A stretch of 6,280 nucleotides of DNA from Candidatus Methylomirabilota bacterium (lineage in GTDB: Bacteria; Methylomirabilota; Methylomirabilia; Methylomirabilales; JACQHM01), in NCBI GenBank assembly GCA_016199025.1, contig JACQHM010000291.1, positions 1 through 6,280 on the forward strand, read 5' to 3'. The notes beneath the pieces are model-generated. The model was not told the origin of the DNA and searched no databases. It was given only the letters and a program-made list of their open reading frames with translations. How positions within the stretch are numbered: position 1 is the stretch's first letter; every line of letters starts with the position of its first letter. Shown in pieces: positions 1-6,194 of this stretch. The position numbers were made by a program, and so were the translations under genes.

Positions 1-41
1 AAGATGTGTTGAAGAAATACGGGCTCGTGGAACATGAGTAG
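1..41 (+). CDS. 3' end of an unidentified upstream gene (partial)
   Basis: One frame (codons from base 3) is open from the window edge and reads DVLKKYGLVEHE before a TAG at 39-41. This looks like an ordinary charged protein C-terminus, more natural than the other two frames, which stop at 12 or 37. Twelve residues are too few to name a family. The gene would end about 117 bases before the PAP2 start, and a promoter-like sequence lies between them, so it need not be in the same transcription unit. The choice of frame is an inference. Confidence 0.4.
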   Translation, partial: DVLKKYGLVEHE

Positions 42-78
42 CTTATGTTGGAATTTCAGTTCGTCCTGTCCTCTGTCA

Positions 79-107
79 TTGACAAAAGGGCCGAGATGGT
101 GTACACA
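79..107 (+). promoter_or_regulatory. Candidate sigma-70-type promoter for the PAP2-lptFGD operon
   Basis: A perfect -35 hexamer TTGACA (79-84) is followed after exactly 17 bases by TACACA (102-107), which matches the -10 consensus at 3 of 6 positions including the important TA at its start. Transcription would begin near 114, giving a leader of about 45 bases before the start at 159. The site lies in the stretch that would be coding if the PAP2 gene began at 45, so it also argues for the later start. The -10 is weak and the call rests on sequence match alone. Confidence 0.4.
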
Positions 108-143
108 GGAAACGCTCGCCACTACAGAAAGCGTCACGAGCTT

Positions 144-148
144 AGGAG
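144..148 (+). promoter_or_regulatory. Shine-Dalgarno deciding the PAP2 start
   Basis: AGGAG, in the context TTAGGAGAG, ends 10 bases before the ATG at 159. It is the best ribosome-binding match ahead of any in-frame ATG of this gene. The ATG at 45 has only a weak GAG-type match, and the ATG at 96 is preceded by AAAAGGG. Confidence 0.65.
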
Positions 149-158
149 AGATCGTCTG

Positions 159-1271
159 ATGGAGCAAGCCATAGACCTGATCAGCCTTGGGTGTTCCCTG
201 GTCAGATCGTACCCCTTCGAAAAAGCGATGGACCAGTTCGACCATCTCGGGGATGGGCTCTTCGCCGTGGGTGTCACCTCTGTGACGATCGCCTATGGTT
301 TCGTCGCCCGGGACCGACGGATGAAGCAGGCAGGCTTCGTAGCCCTCCTCGCCGCCCTGGTCGCAGGACTCCTCGCAAACCTCTTCAAGATCATCTTCCA
401 GATGCCTCGCCCGATCCCCAGGCGCGGGAGCTACGGTTTCCCTTCGGGCCACACCAGCATCGCCTTTGCCCTGGCCGGGGTCCTTGGGCAGGCTTTCCCG
501 ACCGCTGCCCCCTTCCTCTACCTCTTGGCCCTCTTGGCCGGCGTTGCCAGGCTTTACTACCGCTCCCACTTTGTGATCGATGTCATCGGCGGCGGTCTTT
601 TGGGGACCGGAAGCGGGCTGCTGATTGCCAGACGGCTCCTCGTCACCTCCGGCATAGAGCGGAAGAGGCCAAGAACCCGGTGGGGATGGGTCCTCCCCAT
701 CGCCATCGGCGTCCAGGCTTTTGTCTTCTTCACAGCCTATGAACGAACCCTTGAGATTCACCGGCGGCCTATCGCCCTTCCTGTTGGAGATCCCTCGACC
801 CGGACGGTGATCGCATTCGGCACTCCAGAGGCCAGAACGCTCCTCCTCGAGGGCTGGTCGAGAGATGAAACATGGGAAGGGACCTTTCCTATGGTGTGGG
901 CTGAGGGCCTGGAATCAAAGCTCCGGATCCCTTCCCTCCCTCCGTCGGATCACCGGGTCCGACTCAGGGTGCAACCCTTTGTCGGCCACGGGGGTCCCGC
1001 ATGCCAGGTGATGGAGGTGGCGCTGAACGGCATCCCGGCTGCTCGACTCCTGGTGGAGAAAGGCTGGCAGGAGTACGAGATGGAGATCTCCAAGCACCTG
1101 ATCAGGCCCGGGTCCAATGAGATCCGGTTCCGGTTCGCCTATGCTGAATCCCCAGGAACCTATGGACCGAGCAAGGATGGAAGGGTCTTAAGCGTCGCCT
1201 TCGCCTCGTTAGAGGCCATTGTGGACGAACGGAAGGGACCGGTGAAACCTGGGGGGTTCGCCGCACGATGA
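159..1271 (+). CDS. PAP2-family membrane phosphatase with C-terminal periplasmic beta-rich domain
   Basis: This 370-residue protein belongs to the PAP2 (type 2 phosphatidic acid phosphatase) superfamily, whose members remove phosphate from lipid phosphates or pyrophosphates. All three motifs are present: K77-x6-R84-P85, PSGH at 95-98, and R131-x5-H137-x3-D141; only the Ser usually preceding the motif-3 Arg is changed (Ala). Hydrophobic segments lie near 31-50, 58-78, 98-114, 115-131, 141-160 and 176-194. Arg/Lys-rich loops at 51-56 and 158-174 fit the cytoplasm, which puts the active site and the C-terminus in the periplasm. Residues 220-355 form a beta-rich module (motifs GWSRDE at 232-237, VALNG at 287-291, GWQEYE at 302-307, GSN at 318-320). 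I recall similar modules at the ends of membrane glycosyltransferases and sulfatase-like proteins. The ORF extends to an ATG at 45, but the added 38 residues are basic and unlike the family, and 159 has the better RBS. The stop overlaps lptF as ATGA. Lipid A phosphatase (LpxE/LpxF-like) and undecaprenyl pyrophosphate phosphatase are both possible; the substrate is unknown. Confidence 0.85.
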   Translation: MEQAIDLISLGCSLVRSYPFEKAMDQFDHLGDGLFAVGVTSVTIAYGFVARDRRMKQAGFVALLAALVAGLLANLFKIIFQMPRPIPRRGSYGFPSGHTSIAFALAGVLGQAFPTAAPFLYLLALLAGVARLYYRSHFVIDVIGGGLLGTGSGLLIARRLLVTSGIERKRPRTRWGWVLPIAIGVQAFVFFTAYERTLEIHRRPIALPVGDPSTRTVIAFGTPEARTLLLEGWSRDETWEGTFPMVWAEGLESKLRIPSLPPSDHRVRLRVQPFVGHGGPACQVMEVALNGIPAARLLVEKGWQEYEMEISKHLIRPGSNEIRFRFAYAESPGTYGPSKDGRVLSVAFASLEAIVDERKGPVKPGGFAAR

Positions 1272-2425
1272 AGCTCATTGACCGCTATATCCTTCGGGAG
1301 CTGATCGCCTCGTTCCTGATTGGCCTCCTCCTGTTCACCTTCGTTCTCATGATGGGAAAGGTCCTCCATTTCACGGAGCTGCTGATCACGAGAGGGGTAG
1401 GGGTTCAGACCGTGCTGACCCTTTTCCTCTACCTCCTGCCTTACTCCCTCATGGTCACCATCCCGCTGGCCGCCCTCCTGGCCCTCCTGGCCGTCTACAG
1501 TCGGCTCTCCTCCGAGGGGGAGGTGATCGCCTTGCACGTCTCGGGCTTAAGTCTCCGCAGGCTGATGGTCCCAGGATTGATCCTTGGGGTGGCTGCCTAC
1601 CTCATCACTTCCGTGATCACCCTGGCCATCCTCCCCAAAAGTAACCGTGCGTTCAAAGAGCTGGTCTTTCGGCTGGCCAGGAGCCACGCGACCTTCGCCC
1701 TCCAGGAGGGGGTCTTCACCACACCCGTAGACGGCGTCATCCTTTACGTCGAACAGCTCGAGGGAGGCTCCACCCTCAAAGGCATCCTCCTGATGGATGG
1801 CCGGGACCCCAAGGCCGAAAGGGTCGTGATCGCCCAGCAAGGTGCCTTTCTCCCCTCCCCCGATGGCCAAGGCCTCACCCTCAGGCTCTCCAACGGAACC
1901 CTCCACCTCTCCACCCCAGATCAGTCCGATCGCTACCGGCTCGCCCACTTCGACTCCTTGGATTTCTCCCTGTTGAAAGGGAACGGGGCGGGAGGGTTGA
2001 ACCGGACAAGGGGGGACCAGGAGATGACCCTGGGCGAGCTTCGTGCCAGGATCAGCCGCCTCAAAGTGGAAAGGGGGAACTTCAGGCCGTTCCAGGTGGA
2101 GTTCCACAGGAGGCTGGCCATCCCCTTCACCTCGCTGGTCTTCGTCCTGATCGGGGTTCCCCTGGGGATCCGATTGAAAAAGGGTGGGCGGGGGGGCAGT
2201 TTAGCCTTGTCCTTGGGCTTCGCCCTCTTCTACTACATCCTGATCGTCGCCGGCGAAGATCTGGGGGATCGGGGGAAGATTCCTCCGGCGGTGGCGATGT
2301 GGACGCCGAATCTCTTCCTCGGCCTCCTGGGAGTCTGTCTTGTTCTAGTTGAGGAGCAAGCCTTGATGTTCAAGACCGGACTCTTTCGATGGAGGAAACT
2401 TCAGATATCAACCCCCAAACCCTAA
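1268..2425 (+). CDS. lptF: LPS export permease LptF (YjgP/YjgQ family)
   Basis: A 385-residue inner-membrane subunit of the LptB2FG ABC transporter, which extracts LPS from the outer leaflet of the inner membrane and pushes it onto the periplasmic Lpt bridge. It has the family plan: the N-terminal signature MKLIDRYILRE, membrane helices near 12-34, 49-77 and 99-122, a periplasmic beta-jellyroll at about 130-275, then helices near 283-303, 311-328 and 342-363. The cytoplasmic segment RLSSEGEVIALHVSGLS (79-95) matches the coupling helix that contacts LptB, with acidic E83 and E85. Length is normal for the family. It was called LptF rather than LptG from its first position and from the ESEI-like coupling helix (SEGEV here). 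The start overlaps the PAP2 stop (ATGA) with only a G-rich run upstream, so translation is probably coupled. The last residues (STPKP) are encoded by the start of a C-rich tract. The loop KKGGRGGS (304-311) contains a run of seven G in the DNA. Confidence 0.93.
   Translation: MKLIDRYILRELIASFLIGLLLFTFVLMMGKVLHFTELLITRGVGVQTVLTLFLYLLPYSLMVTIPLAALLALLAVYSRLSSEGEVIALHVSGLSLRRLMVPGLILGVAAYLITSVITLAILPKSNRAFKELVFRLARSHATFALQEGVFTTPVDGVILYVEQLEGGSTLKGILLMDGRDPKAERVVIAQQGAFLPSPDGQGLTLRLSNGTLHLSTPDQSDRYRLAHFDSLDFSLLKGNGAGGLNRTRGDQEMTLGELRARISRLKVERGNFRPFQVEFHRRLAIPFTSLVFVLIGVPLGIRLKKGGRGGSLALSLGFALFYYILIVAGEDLGDRGKIPPAVAMWTPNLFLGLLGVCLVLVEEQALMFKTGLFRWRKLQISTPKP
2182..2196 (+). other. G-quadruplex-capable tract inside lptF
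   Basis: The coding strand reads GGG-T-GGG-C-GGGGGGG, so four G-triplets can be drawn with one-base loops, the most stable arrangement for a G-quadruplex. It encodes the glycine-rich cytoplasmic loop between the fourth and fifth membrane helices. Such loops are normal in the family, so the tract may simply reflect Gly/Arg codons in GC-rich DNA. Confidence 0.45.
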
Positions 2426-2430
2426 CCCCT
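2411..2430. repeat. C-rich tract at the lptF/lptG junction
   Basis: Three C-runs (C5, C3, C4) are separated by AAA and TAA. They span the last lptF codons, its TAA stop and the start of the intergenic gap. The tract resembles the one at 6256-6280: both contain AACCCCCAA and AACCCCT. It may be a copy of a short dispersed intergenic repeat of the CCCCTAACCCC type found in many bacterial genomes. Two degenerate copies in one window are weak support. Confidence 0.35.
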
Positions 2431-2453
2431 AGAACCTTGACCTCAGGCCCGAG

Positions 2454-3530
2454 ATGAAGATCCTGGATCGCTACATCATGATGGAGTGCCTGAAGGCCTT
2501 CCTCTTCGCAGAGGTGAGCTTCATTGGCATCTATCTGGTTGTGGACCTCTTCGAACAGTTGAACCGCTTCCTCGAGGCCGAGGCCGGGACGACCACTCTT
2601 TTTGTCTATTACCTCTTCAGCCTCCCCGGCATCGCCCTTCAGGTCGCCCCTGTGGCCGCCCTGCTGGCCGCCCTCCTCAGCCTGGGAAACCTCGCCAAGC
2701 ATCACGAACTCCGCGCCATGCAGATGGGAAGGATCAGCACCCCCCGGATCGTCCTCCCCCTTCTCCTCCTCGCCTCCCTGCTCAGCCTGGCGGTCTTCGC
2801 TCTGGGGGAGAGTGTGATCCCTTTGGCCAATCGAAAGGCTATCGCCCTCTACAAGACCAGGGTGAAGAAGGTTCCTCCCTACCAACTGACGAGGGCGCAG
2901 GACCTCTGGTACCGGGCCTCCAAGAACCGTTTCCTCCATATCGCCCTGATGGAGACCTCGACGGCGACCATGCGGGACGTAACGGTCTATGAGCTTCGCC
3001 CAGACTTTACCCTCACCAGGCGGATCGTCGCCAAGAAGGCCTCGTGGGGTGAGGGGGGATGGAACCTGGAGGAGGGCTACATCTTCACCCTGAAGGAAGG
3101 CGGGGCACTGGCATCCGAACCGTTCAGGAAGCTCCCCCTGGATCTCAAGGAAACACCCCAGGAACTCGGGGGGCTCATGAGGCTTCCCCAGGAGATGAAC
3201 TTCCTGGAGCTTCGGGCCTACACCCGACGGCTCAAGGAGAGCGGCATTGACGCCTCCCGCTATCTGGTGGACCTCCACGCGAAGGGAGCCTCGGCCTTCG
3301 CCGTTCTGGTCATGGCCCTGATCGGCGCCGCCTTTGGCCTCAGGGTCGGAAGGTCGGGGATCATGATCTGGGCAGGGACATGCATCCCGTTAGGATTCGT
3401 CTATTGGGTCCTCCTCTCCGTCGGCTTTGCCCTGGGAAAGAGCGGCTTCCTGTCGGCATTCCTCGCCGCCTGGCTCCCCAACTTCTTTTTCACACTGGGG
3501 GGGATCATCTCCATCGCGAGACTTCGGTAA
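2454..3530 (+). CDS. lptG: LPS export permease LptG (YjgP/YjgQ family)
   Basis: A 358-residue paralogue and partner of LptF; together they form the LPS-binding cavity of LptB2FG in the inner membrane. The N-terminus MKILDRYIMMECLKAF is the family signature and fixes the start at 2454, although the RBS is poor (CAGG about 7 bases upstream). Membrane helices lie near 12-33, 49-77, 99-120, 278-296, 303-325 and 335-355, with the periplasmic beta-jellyroll at about 125-270. The segment LAKHHELRAMQMGRIS (80-95) matches the LptB-contacting coupling helix, and E85 corresponds to the conserved Glu of E. coli LptG (ASRSELVVMQ). Together with the VVDLFEQLNRFL segment (29-40) this supports LptG rather than a second LptF. 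It follows lptF by 28 bases and precedes lptD by 24, in one apparent operon. Length is typical and nothing is missing. Confidence 0.93.
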   Translation: MKILDRYIMMECLKAFLFAEVSFIGIYLVVDLFEQLNRFLEAEAGTTTLFVYYLFSLPGIALQVAPVAALLAALLSLGNLAKHHELRAMQMGRISTPRIVLPLLLLASLLSLAVFALGESVIPLANRKAIALYKTRVKKVPPYQLTRAQDLWYRASKNRFLHIALMETSTATMRDVTVYELRPDFTLTRRIVAKKASWGEGGWNLEEGYIFTLKEGGALASEPFRKLPLDLKETPQELGGLMRLPQEMNFLELRAYTRRLKESGIDASRYLVDLHAKGASAFAVLVMALIGAAFGLRVGRSGIMIWAGTCIPLGFVYWVLLSVGFALGKSGFLSAFLAAWLPNFFFTLGGIISIARLR

Positions 3531-3546
3531 GACTCGACACTACGTT

Positions 3547-3551
3547 GAGGA
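3547..3551 (+). promoter_or_regulatory. Shine-Dalgarno of lptD, short spacing
   Basis: GAGGA ends only 3 bases before the ATG at 3555, closer than the usual 5-9 bases. No better start is visible nearby, and the signal peptide begins right at this Met, so the start is kept. Translation may be somewhat inefficient or depend on flow from lptG. Confidence 0.5.
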
Positions 3552-3554
3552 TCT

Positions 3555-5672
3555 ATGCGACGTCTGCGCTTCTGGTTGGCCTTGCTCGTTAACCTTTTCT
3601 CTCCTCTTCTGGTCACCGCCCAGGAACTCCCCGTCCAGATTGAAGCTGACCAACTGGAATACCGACGGCAGGAGGGACTCATCATTGGGCGGGGCGCTGT
3701 GGTCGTCCGCCAGGAAGAGGCGATGCTGGCCGCTGACGAGATCATCTTTGACATCGAGCGGGAGGAGGTGATGGCCTATGGGAACGTCCGCCTCCAAGAG
3801 GGTTCCCGCTCCCTGGAGGGGGAGCAACTCCTGTTTGATACCCGGTTGAAGCGGGGGGTGATCATGCGGGGGAAGGGGTTCATCCCACCCGCCTTAAGCT
3901 TCACGAGCGCCGAGATCCGTCGGGAAGACGAGCGCCGCTACCGTCTGATCGACGCCGCCATTACCACCTGCCGGGTTTGCCAGCCGGAGCCTGGGCCCGT
4001 GGACTGGGAGCTTAAAGCAAAGGAGATCACCGTGATCCAGGACGAGATGGTCTATCTGAAAGGGGCCTCCTTCTGGATCCGGGAGATTCCAACCCTCTAC
4101 ACTCCCTACTTTGCCTTTACCATCGGTCCCCGCCGCACAGGGTTCCTGACCCCACAGGTGGGCTATGGCAAGAAGAGCGGCTTCGTCTACAGCCAGCCTT
4201 TTTTTTGGGCGATCAGTGAATCCCAGGATGCGACCTTCACCCTGACCGCTCGGAGCAGCCGCGGCGTCGAGGTCGAGGCCGAATACCGCTATGTCTTCTC
4301 CACAGATGCCAGAGGGGAAGCCCACGTGAACTATCTCAACGATCGGGATCCAGTTGACGGACAAGAAAACCGGGTCAAGGTTAAGTTCGACCACGACCAG
4401 CGCTTCACCCCGACGAGTCGCCTGAAGGCTGACATCAACTACGTGAACGACGTCACCCTGAGCAGGCAGTTCGTGGACACCCCGACCGAAGAGCGGACCA
4501 GCCGTGTCCTCGATTCCCGCATCTTCTTCACCAAAGGCTGGCCCCACTACACCCTCACGGCCCTGGCCGAGGTGACGAGGGACCTGGCCACTGAGGCTGA
4601 TACACGCCTAGCCCGTCTACCGGATGTCCGCTTGAGTGCCCTCCCTCAGCCGCTCTTAGAGACGCCGCTGAACCTTGACGGCTCCACCTCTGTTGTCTTC
4701 TTCGACCGTCCGGATGGGATCGACGTCGCCCGCTTCGACTTCCATCCCGGCCTCTCCTACCCCCTCTTTCTCACTCCCTTCCTCCTCACCTCCAAGCTGG
4801 CCCTCCGGGAGACCACCTATACCAAAAGGGGGGATGGAGGGGAAGGAGGAGCGACCCGAGAGCTGGTCGAAGTCACGGAAACGCTGGAGACCCGCCTGGG
4901 CCGTTCCTTTCAGCTCGGCGCACTCTTCGCGATCACCCATCTGATAGAACCCATGATCAGCTTCCAATTCGTCCCAGAGGTCCACCAACGCGATCTTCCC
5001 CAGATCGATTTTGACGACTTCGTCAGCCCCCAGAGCCGGTTCAGCTTCGGCCTCACCAACCGCCTCGTCACCCACTATAAAGCGGAAGATGATAGCCTGA
5101 GCAGCCGGGAACTCCTCAGGTTCCAACTGCGGCAGAGCTACAACCCCGCGGCGAAGGAGCGGATCTTCCCCGATCTCTTCCTGAATGCCCTCACCCCGGA
5201 GCGGATCGATCAGGCGGTCAAGGATGTTCAGCCCTTAGGCGGCGGCTTCTCCTCAGCGAAGGAACGGGAGTTCTCCAACCTGGTGGCCGATCTCCTGATC
5301 AGCCCCTTTCCCTTCCTTCAAATCCAAGAAGTCCTCTCGTATAACGTCCAAGAGAACCAACACGAGGGGACAAATCTCAACGTGAGGCTTTCTGAGGCAA
5401 ACCGGGGGTTCTTCGAGGTCAGCTATTCTTTCGTCAAAGGGAGGAACGCTGAGGCCCTGATCGGAAAGGCAGGGGTGAACTTGACGCCGGCCCTCTTACT
5501 GGAGGGCACAACCCGTGTGGACTTCGTCCAGGACGTTGTCCTGGAAACCGGGATCACCGCCCGCTACCGGACCTGTTGCTGGGAGCTGGGTTTACGCTTC
5601 ACGAACCGTCACTCGACCCTCGAAAGGCCATCGGAAAACGACGTAAGAGTCCTCTTGGAGCTTAAGCCCTAG
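3555..5672 (+). CDS. lptD: LPS-assembly outer-membrane protein LptD (OstA/Imp)
   Basis: A 705-residue outer-membrane translocon that receives LPS from the periplasmic Lpt bridge and inserts it into the outer leaflet. A signal peptide covers residues 1-22 (hydrophobic 4-20, cleavage likely after VTA). Next comes an OstA/LptA-like jellyroll at about 26-135, with the characteristic repeats 'IEADQLEY', 'ADEIIFDIE' and 'AYGNVRL'. The family landmark ITTCRVC...VDWELKAKEI follows at 136-158, then the beta-barrel from about 195 to the end, including GPRRTGFLTPQVGY (191-204), LIEPMISFQFVPEV (463-476) and FSFGLTNRL (496-504). The only cysteines are C139, C142, C674 and C675. The CC pair in YRTCCWEL matches the barrel cysteines of E. 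coli LptD (C724/C725), but no cysteine sits near the mature N-terminus as E. coli C31 does. The protein is somewhat shorter than E. coli LptD (784). It ends four bases into the oppositely oriented lptE. Confidence 0.95.
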   Translation: MRRLRFWLALLVNLFSPLLVTAQELPVQIEADQLEYRRQEGLIIGRGAVVVRQEEAMLAADEIIFDIEREEVMAYGNVRLQEGSRSLEGEQLLFDTRLKRGVIMRGKGFIPPALSFTSAEIRREDERRYRLIDAAITTCRVCQPEPGPVDWELKAKEITVIQDEMVYLKGASFWIREIPTLYTPYFAFTIGPRRTGFLTPQVGYGKKSGFVYSQPFFWAISESQDATFTLTARSSRGVEVEAEYRYVFSTDARGEAHVNYLNDRDPVDGQENRVKVKFDHDQRFTPTSRLKADINYVNDVTLSRQFVDTPTEERTSRVLDSRIFFTKGWPHYTLTALAEVTRDLATEADTRLARLPDVRLSALPQPLLETPLNLDGSTSVVFFDRPDGIDVARFDFHPGLSYPLFLTPFLLTSKLALRETTYTKRGDGGEGGATRELVEVTETLETRLGRSFQLGALFAITHLIEPMISFQFVPEVHQRDLPQIDFDDFVSPQSRFSFGLTNRLVTHYKAEDDSLSSRELLRFQLRQSYNPAAKERIFPDLFLNALTPERIDQAVKDVQPLGGGFSSAKEREFSNLVADLLISPFPFLQIQEVLSYNVQENQHEGTNLNVRLSEANRGFFEVSYSFVKGRNAEALIGKAGVNLTPALLLEGTTRVDFVQDVVLETGITARYRTCCWELGLRFTNRHSTLERPSENDVRVLLELKP

Positions 5673-5685
5673 GGGGACAAGAGGA
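5650..5685. terminator. Inverted repeat at the lptD/lptE junction, possible bidirectional terminator
   Basis: TCCTCTTG (5650-5657) is perfectly complementary to CAAGAGGA (5678-5685), giving an 8-base-pair stem with a 20-base interior. That interior holds two 8-base palindromes, GCTTAAGC (5660-5667) and CCCTAGGG (5667-5674), the second containing both stop codons. The symmetry would give a similar hairpin on both transcripts. There is no T-run directly after it on either strand, so it is not a canonical intrinsic terminator. Its role is inferred from position. Confidence 0.35.
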
Positions 5686-6181
5686 ACGCCTCGACGACCC
5701 GGTCGACGATCCGCTGACCCAGGTCCTGGGAGGCCCTCAAGACCGCTTCGGCTTCCGCCCCCTTGGTAGCGGTCAGCTCAGGGCTCGCCAGATAGAAGGC
5801 CTCTCCAACGACCTGTTCCCGCAGGAGAGGTCCATCTTTGCCGGCCTCCTTCAGCGTGATCGTCGCCAAAAGGTGGAGACGGAAGCGGCTGCCGATGTCG
5901 GCCTGAGAAAAGGCCACGGCGGAGGTCTCGTAGCCGGTCACCTCCCCCCCGAGGAGCAGCTCCGCCTCCTTCTCAGGGACAACGTTGATTCCTGAGGCCG
6001 CTAGCCGCTCTAAAAGGGCGGCGGTGATCATCCCCTCGATCCCGGGCTGGGCAGTCGTGTTGCGGAAATCAAGGAGGGCAAGCTTCTTCCCGGCTGTGGA
6101 AGGGGCAGTGAGAAACGTATAGCCACATCCCTCGAGGAGGATCAGGAGAATCAACACCCCGCCGAGTACCCTCCTCGTCAT
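5669..6181 (-). CDS. lptE: LPS-assembly lipoprotein LptE
   Basis: A 170-residue outer-membrane lipoprotein that plugs the LptD barrel and supports its assembly and LPS insertion. A short signal peptide (TRR, then hydrophobic 5-16) ends in a lipobox LEGC with the lipidated Cys at 19, followed by GYTF; the CGY start of the mature protein is typical of LptE. The Glu at the -2 lipobox position is unusual. The segment KKLALLDFRNTTAQPGIEG (32-50) matches the family pattern of a strand, then Asn-Thr and Pro-Gly-x-Glu, leading into a helix. Strands follow to about 130, and a C-terminal helix covers 140-168. Length fits the family. An in-frame TTG at 6196 would add five residues, but those codons are the G-rich Shine-Dalgarno itself, so ATG 6181 is chosen. 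It runs tail-to-tail into lptD, and no holA-like gene follows it. Confidence 0.9.
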   Translation of the reverse strand: MTRRVLGGVLILLILLEGCGYTFLTAPSTAGKKLALLDFRNTTAQPGIEGMITAALLERLAASGINVVPEKEAELLLGGEVTGYETSAVAFSQADIGSRFRLHLLATITLKEAGKDGPLLREQVVGEAFYLASPELTATKGAEAEAVLRASQDLGQRIVDRVVEAFLLSP

Positions 6182-6184
6182 CCC

Positions 6185-6194
6185 CTCCCCTCCC
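6185..6194 (-). promoter_or_regulatory. Shine-Dalgarno of lptE, decides its start
   Basis: On the minus strand GGGAGGGGAG lies just ahead of the ATG at 6181, giving purine-rich anti-SD matches with about 4-8 bases of spacing. Reading this stretch as coding from the TTG at 6196 would give Gly-Gly-Glu-Gly before a normal lipoprotein signal peptide, which is far less likely. Confidence 0.65.

Noticed and set aside
45..158. Upstream start for the PAP2 gene at ATG 45
   Set aside because: The RBS is weak, the added residues are basic and unlike the family, and the stretch holds a promoter-like sequence. ATG 159 has AGGAG at suitable spacing.
1160..2107. Minus-strand open frames (125 and 186 codons) opposite the PAP2 end and lptF
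   Set aside because: The sequences are Glu/Gly/Gln-rich and look like reverse translations of membrane helices, without any protein-like pattern.
2370..3278. Long minus-strand open frame (302 codons) opposite lptG and the lptF end
   Set aside because: The translation is rich in Gly, Glu, Pro and Gln in low-complexity stretches with no recognisable motif. It lies entirely opposite well-supported lptF/lptG, so it is a by-product of GC-rich codon use.
3894..4547. Minus-strand open frame (217 codons) opposite lptD
   Set aside because: It has no recognisable domain and no clear RBS, and it sits inside the lptD region with conserved family landmarks on the other strand.
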